From NCBI GenBank assembly GCA_028869725.1, contig JAGWRJ010000036.1, forward strand, positions 1-26,651: a DNA stretch of 26,651 nucleotides. The letters are read 5' to 3'. This stretch comes from Alphaproteobacteria bacterium (GTDB lineage: Bacteria; Pseudomonadota; Alphaproteobacteria; Micropepsales; Micropepsaceae). The notes below the pieces were generated by a model, which was not told the origin of the DNA, did not search any database, and saw nothing but the letters and a program-made list of their open reading frames with translations. Made by a program: the position numbers and the translations under genes. How positions within the stretch are numbered: the stretch's first letter is position 1; each line of letters starts with the position of its first letter. This document shows positions 23,242 to 26,651 of the stretch, in pieces.

Positions 23242-24060
23242 ATGGCGTACCAATCCAGAACGTGCAGGCGCGTGGTAAGCAGTGTCGCCTGTGCTCTCTC
23301 CCTCTTTGTCACGATTGCTGCTGCAGACGCTCAGTCCGACGTCCTAGATGTGTCAAATTGGCATTCAAAAAGAGCTGCACCTGTCGAGAGCGCGGACGTG
23401 CTCAAGCACGAAGCTGAATCAGGAAAGTTGGAAGCGCAACTGCGTTACGCAAAATACCTGTTCGATCATGACGAGAAATCCATCGCAGTTCTTTGGCTGA
23501 CAGAGGCGAACAATCAAGGGAGCCTCGAGGCCGAATACCTGCTGGGGCAGCTATATGAGAATGGCGATGGCGTCGCGCAGGATTTCGAGCAGTCGCAGTA
23601 CTTCTTTGGCAAGGCAGCCGATCAAGGGTATGCCCCGGCGCAGTACAAGCTCGGAAAGTTATTGATCAACTCCGAGTTCGACGATCCTCAGATGGACACC
23701 ACATCTGAACAGGAACTGCAGAAAAAAATTACCAGAGGAGTTACGTTGCTGCGTAAGTCGGCCAATTCCGGATATGCACCATCCCAATACGAGATGGGCC
23801 TGCTTGCACTCAACGGCAACATGACCGAAAAAAACCCGCAGGAGGCATTTTCATACCTCAAGAAGGCAGCTGATCAGGGAGTAGCCGCCGCGGCATACAT
23901 GACGGCAACTTGCTATGCATCTGGAATCGGAACTGCGATCAACACAGAGTCTGCTATGCAGTATCTGCGCAAGACAGTAGGCCTCGCTGGCCCGGAGTCC
24001 GATTATGGACGCGATGCAGAATCGAAGCTGAAAGAACTTGGAGTGTCGGCGAACCATTGA
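23242..24060 (+). CDS. Exported Sel1-repeat protein
   Basis: The product has 272 residues from the ATG at 23242 behind CAGGAG. Residues 1-31 (ending VTIAAADAQ) form a signal peptide. Sel1-like repeats of about 36 residues follow, for example AEYLLGQLYENGDGVAQDFE, QSQYFFGKAADQGYAPAQYK, APSQYEMGLLALNGNMTEKN, PQEAFSYLKKAADQGVAAAA and ATCYASGIGTAINTESAMQY. These form a helical solenoid for protein binding in the periplasm. It lies 28 bp after the EthD gene, so it may be the last gene of the operon. No terminator is obvious downstream. Codon use is less GC-rich at third positions than in the pqq genes, so a separate origin is possible. Confidence 0.88.
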   Translation: MAYQSRTCRRVVSSVACALSLFVTIAAADAQSDVLDVSNWHSKRAAPVESADVLKHEAESGKLEAQLRYAKYLFDHDEKSIAVLWLTEANNQGSLEAEYLLGQLYENGDGVAQDFEQSQYFFGKAADQGYAPAQYKLGKLLINSEFDDPQMDTTSEQELQKKITRGVTLLRKSANSGYAPSQYEMGLLALNGNMTEKNPQEAFSYLKKAADQGVAAAAYMTATCYASGIGTAINTESAMQYLRKTVGLAGPESDYGRDAESKLKELGVSANH

Positions 24061-24110
24061 TCCGGCCCGTCGAAGGCTGAAATGCATCCGAACGCCCTCA
24101 AGTTTTGTGA

Positions 24111-24240
24111 TGGATGGACAAGTGCGACGACCGCAGCAAGCCCTGCGGTTACAGCTGGAAAGAGGGGGCCGAGGGAATCTCCTTGCCGACCCTCTCGGCG
24201 CAAGAGTCGCTCCTGCTCATGATGGCGCGCGCGCTTGCAG
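24111..24240 (+). pseudogene. WYL-domain regulator remnant
   Basis: After a stop at 24108, the frame reads DKCDDRSKPCGYSWKEGAEG then ISLPTLSAQESLLLMMARAL. This matches the stretch linking the N-terminal helix-turn-helix to the WYL domain in WYL regulators (a Pro, a Gly-Tyr/Trp-x-Trp block, then LP-LS-x-EAL-L). The frame then changes character at about 24240. Only about 40 residues survive. Confidence 0.4.
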
Positions 24241-24412
24241 GCCTCGGCTGCGCCGTTCTGTGTGTCGAATCAGTAGTGTCTGGTTTATTGGCTGTCAGCG
24301 AGCCGCCTAGCGAATGTTGACGTGGGGTTTGAGCGATTCATGTGTGTCCACGATTTGAATTTCGGTTTACCGATTTGCGATGCTGGTGGGTTTGCACGAC
24401 CCGAGGTGATGC

Positions 24413-24520
24413 ATGAACATCGGCAAGACGCTGTTTGCGCAGGGGATGGAGTTTGTGCCATGGAAGACATTTGGTCGCATCATCGAGCGGCACCAGGGCG
24501 ACGTCGGAGTGCGCACGCTA
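24413..24520 (+). pseudogene. IS4-family transposase remnant (N-terminal DUF4372-type segment)
   Basis: The ATG at 24413 begins MNIGKTLFAQGMEFVPWKTF then GRIIERHQGDVGVRTL, which is the start of the DUF4372 domain of IS4-type transposases (typically MNIGKTLFAQ then MEFVPW). After GVRTL the frame diverges and ends at 24559. Sequence upstream (about 24269-24412) may be the former IS left end. No right end was found. Confidence 0.7.
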
Positions 24521-24559
24521 GCCCGTCGGACTTCAGTTCGAGCGAACCCGTATGATTAG

Positions 24560-25136
24560 CGCGGCGCGTTTTTTTGGCCGGCGGCGCGCTGATCGAGCGC
24601 TGCGGACCGCACAGCGGTCTACGCGTGGCAAACGAGCACCTCGCGGGTAGGATCACGCCCGGAGATTTTGCCGCGGTCGCCAGACGCAGCAGATTCCAGA
24701 AGTTCAGCGATGCAGGCGCCTGGGTGGCCGCCCTCCACGGCCAGTGCGAGCACAAACCAATGACCTCCGCGTCGATCGGGTTTGTCACCACGCTGGTCAA
24801 GCGGGCGTGAGACGAGGTGTTGACGGCGTGCACTGCGGCGTGCGCGCTGACTCACCCATGAAGCATGTTGACCGCCACCGGCACCTTGCCCAAAGCCATG
24901 ACGGCCATGGCAAGGTCGCCGGTGCGCGGCCGCTCAGCCCCTGCACAGGACATCAGGACATGCAGGACATGCTCTGCGGAGTTTTCTGTGCGAGCGACTC
25001 GGTGGACGCGGTCATCGCTCGGAGCGGCAAACCCGAGGACTCTGTGCCACAGGGACGGTTCTCAGTCAGCCAACAAGCGCGCGATGAATAAACCAAGGCG
25101 CCACGCTAATCGGTGCCCGCCGAAACGCGCAGGAAT
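24560..25136. other. Debris region without a supportable gene
   Basis: Several frames of 70-80 codons cross this stretch, for example plus 24574-24810 (RFQKFSDAGAWVAALHGQCE) and plus 24858-25091 (MKHVDRHRHLAQSHDGHGKV, then MQDMLCGVFCASDSVDA). None has a good ribosome-binding site or a family I know. Some may be pieces of genes cut by mobile elements. Confidence 0.4.
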
Positions 25137-26357
25137 TCACATCGACGTTTCCCCACCGCCCGCGCAATAGTCGCTCCAGTCGCGCATCAGCACCCGGCGG
25201 CGCTCCAGGGCGTCACCCCGACGATAGGCGGCCTCGGCCGGGTCCATGATTTGATGCGCCAGCGCGTGCTCGATGATCTCGCGCGGATGGTGGGTGGCCT
25301 CGCCGGCCCAGTCGCGGAACGAGGAGCGGAATCCGTGGACCGTCAGACCAGGGTGCATGCCGCGCAGCAGCTCCAGCATCGCCATATTGGACAGGCAGTG
25401 CGGTTCGCCCTCGCGCAGGGTCCAGAACACCCAGTCGGCGTCGTCGTGGCGGGGCAGGGCGCGCAGCATGGCGACCGCAGCGTCTGAAAGCGCGACCCTA
25501 TGCTTGACCCCCCCTTTCATGCGCTCGGGCGGAATCGTCCAGATGGCCGCGTCCAGATCGAATTCACCCCAGATGGCACCGAGCACCCCCGACGTGCGGC
25601 AGGCGGTGAGGATGGTGAGTTCCAGCGCGCGGGCGCTCATGCTGTCGCGTCGCCTTAGCTCGGCCATGAATCGGGGCAAGTCTTGCCACCGCATCGCCGG
25701 GTGGTGACGCACGCGGGACTTCTTTGAGATCGTCGGCAGCAGGGCGGCCAGATGCCCGCGCCAGGCGGCCGGATTCTCGCCACTGCGCAGCCCGCGCACC
25801 TTCGCCGCCGTCAGCACCGCCTCGATGCGCTGGCGCAGGCGTGTCGCCGTCTCGTGCTTGGTGGTCCATAGGGGATTGAGTACGTCGAGCACGGCAGCGG
25901 TGTCAATGGTCGATACGTCACGGCTGCCGATGACCGGATAGGCATAGGTCTCCAGCGTTGCCGACCACTGTGCCGCGTGCTTGGCGCTCTTCCAGCCCGC
26001 GCGCTTGGACGCGATCAGATCGCGCGCTACGGCCTCGAAGGTAGGGATGCCGACCTCGCGTTCTTCCTTGTGGTGCTTCGTCTGCAGCGGGTCGATTCCA
26101 GCTTCGCGCCGTGCGCTGCGAAGTTCGGCAGCCTTGGCGGCGGCTTGCGCCAGCGTCAGGTCGTCGTAGCGACCCAGACTCATTTCCGTGGTCTTGACCT
26201 TCCCGCCTTCACCGCCTGCACTCTTGGAGTAACGCAGCATCCAATACGCGCTCGACGCACTGGTGACACGCAGATACAGACCAGGCGCCACACGGTGCAT
26301 GCCGACCTTGCGTCGGCGGCTCTCCACTTCCTTGACAGTCAACATCCCTGAAGCCAT
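25137..26357 (-). CDS. P4-type tyrosine integrase of a genomic island
   Basis: The product has 406 residues from the ATG at 26357; a GTG at 26378 would add 7. The N-terminal arm-binding DUF4102-type region (KVGMHRVAPGLYLRVTSASS, LGRYDDLTLAQAAAKAAELR) is followed by the core-binding domain and the catalytic domain. The catalytic set is complete: Arg in LTACRTSGVLGAIW, His and Arg in HGFRSSFRDW, His in HALAHQ and nucleophile Tyr in AYRRGDALERRRVLMRDWSD. The first Arg block reads RTSGVLG instead of the common RTGEVLG. P4-type integrases usually insert islands at tRNA or tmRNA 3' ends and lie beside the attachment site with their 5' end toward it, which would put att to the right, near or beyond 26.5 kb. 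Confidence 0.95.
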   Translation of the reverse strand: MASGMLTVKEVESRRRKVGMHRVAPGLYLRVTSASSAYWMLRYSKSAGGEGGKVKTTEMSLGRYDDLTLAQAAAKAAELRSARREAGIDPLQTKHHKEEREVGIPTFEAVARDLIASKRAGWKSAKHAAQWSATLETYAYPVIGSRDVSTIDTAAVLDVLNPLWTTKHETATRLRQRIEAVLTAAKVRGLRSGENPAAWRGHLAALLPTISKKSRVRHHPAMRWQDLPRFMAELRRRDSMSARALELTILTACRTSGVLGAIWGEFDLDAAIWTIPPERMKGGVKHRVALSDAAVAMLRALPRHDDADWVFWTLREGEPHCLSNMAMLELLRGMHPGLTVHGFRSSFRDWAGEATHHPREIIEHALAHQIMDPAEAAYRRGDALERRRVLMRDWSDYCAGGGETSM

Positions 26358-26363
26358 GATGCG

Positions 26364-26434
26364 TCCCACAATTCCCACAAATCATCCCACAAATCGGCGT
26401 GGGCTGTAGCGCGATGATATGGGAATTTGTGGGA
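26364..26434. repeat. Clustered TCCCACAAAT repeats upstream of the integrase
   Basis: The motif occurs in direct orientation at 26364-26371 (8 of 10 bases), 26373-26382 and 26385-26394, and inverted at 26425-26434 (ATTTGTGGGA). The sites lie between the integrase start and the expected attachment region. They could be arm-type binding sites of the integrase or an autoregulatory operator; function is inferred. Confidence 0.5.
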
Positions 26435-26580
26435 ACAGGGGAGAATTTCAGGCTATGCCGTAAGTTGTTGTTGTAAAACAGAATTACCACTAAAAAATGC
26501 GCTTATTAGGGGTCAGAGCGTCCCATACGTTCCCGGCGATGAAAACTATCGAAGCGGACTTCGTCTCCGCCAAAACATAA

Positions 26581-26612
26581 GCCTAAGTGATTGATTCACT
26601 TAGGCCTTTTTC
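26581..26612 (+). terminator. Strong Rho-independent terminator
   Basis: A perfect 10-bp stem, GCCTAAGTGA (26581-26590) and TCACTTAGGC (26596-26605), has a 5-nt loop and is followed by CTTTTTC. No plus-strand gene for it is visible in 26435-26580. It may end a small RNA or a gene scrambled by island insertion. A nearby 5-bp hairpin (26554-26570) is too weak to call a tRNA. Confidence 0.75.
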
Positions 26613-26651
26613 TTTTCTGCGTTCACCTGTCATCAAAGTCGGTGTGATCCA

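Noticed and set aside
24858..25091. 77-codon His/Asp-rich plus-strand frame
   Set aside because: It has no ribosome-binding site and no recognisable family, and it sits in a region of broken genes.
26554..26570. GCGGA-CTTCGTC-TCCGC hairpin resembling a tRNA T-arm at a possible attachment site
   Set aside because: The loop lacks the TTCRA pattern of a T-loop, and no acceptor stem or other arms can be folded around it, so neither a tRNA nor a tmRNA end is supported.

Overview
The window is high-GC DNA with tightly packed operons, ABC and FtsX transporters, a TonB-dependent receptor, pqq genes and a P4-type integrase. This points to a Gram-negative proteobacterium, most likely a betaproteobacterium of the Burkholderiales. 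Two small exported proteins rich in His, Lys or Ala, a P-type cation pump and a PepSY protein would fit a metal- or acid-exposed host, but this lifestyle guess is inference. No tRNA, rRNA or CRISPR array was seen.

Layout. At 1-4.3 kb lies accessory, scrambled DNA. It holds a parDE toxin-antitoxin pair inserted between two partial copies of one gene junction, two unrecognised island-type genes, a P-loop ATPase remnant, an IS630-type transposase remnant, phased short repeats and a C-terminal integrase remnant. At 4.3-6.9 kb three minus-strand genes follow: a SAM methyltransferase, a small His-rich exported protein and a VirK/YbjX (DUF535) protein. The stretch 6.9-7.95 kb has no clear gene. At 7.95-12.5 kb is a translationally coupled plus-strand operon: a secreted PsbP-like protein, two LolD/MacB-type ABC ATPases and an 883-residue FtsX permease. 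It ends at convergent terminators shared with a minus-strand PepSY gene. Divergent from PepSY is a 1053-residue protein that joins a complete P-type cation ATPase to a PAP2 lipid phosphatase domain. A small Ala/Lys/His-rich exported protein follows at 16.9 kb.

At 17.2-18.5 kb an intact IS3-family element (1289 bp, 27-bp inverted repeats) abuts the 3' half of pqqC. pqqA, pqqB and the 5' half of pqqC are absent from the window and no target-site duplication is visible, so an IS-associated deletion is likely. Intact pqqD and pqqE follow, coupled to a TonB-dependent receptor, an AhpD-like carboxymuconolactone decarboxylase protein, an EthD-family protein and a secreted Sel1-repeat protein. The stretch 24.06-25.1 kb is debris (WYL regulator and IS4-family transposase remnants). 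At 25.1-26.4 kb is an intact P4-type tyrosine integrase with clustered repeats upstream, then a strong terminator.

The integrase C-terminal sequence occurs twice, at 4.1 and 25.2 kb, about 92% identical and in the same orientation. The 21 kb between may be one or more integrase-delivered islands stacked together. The most noteworthy items are the pump-phosphatase fusion, the decapitated pqq operon coupled to an outer-membrane receptor, the two-ATPase FtsX operon, and the parDE cassette flanked by duplicated sequence.
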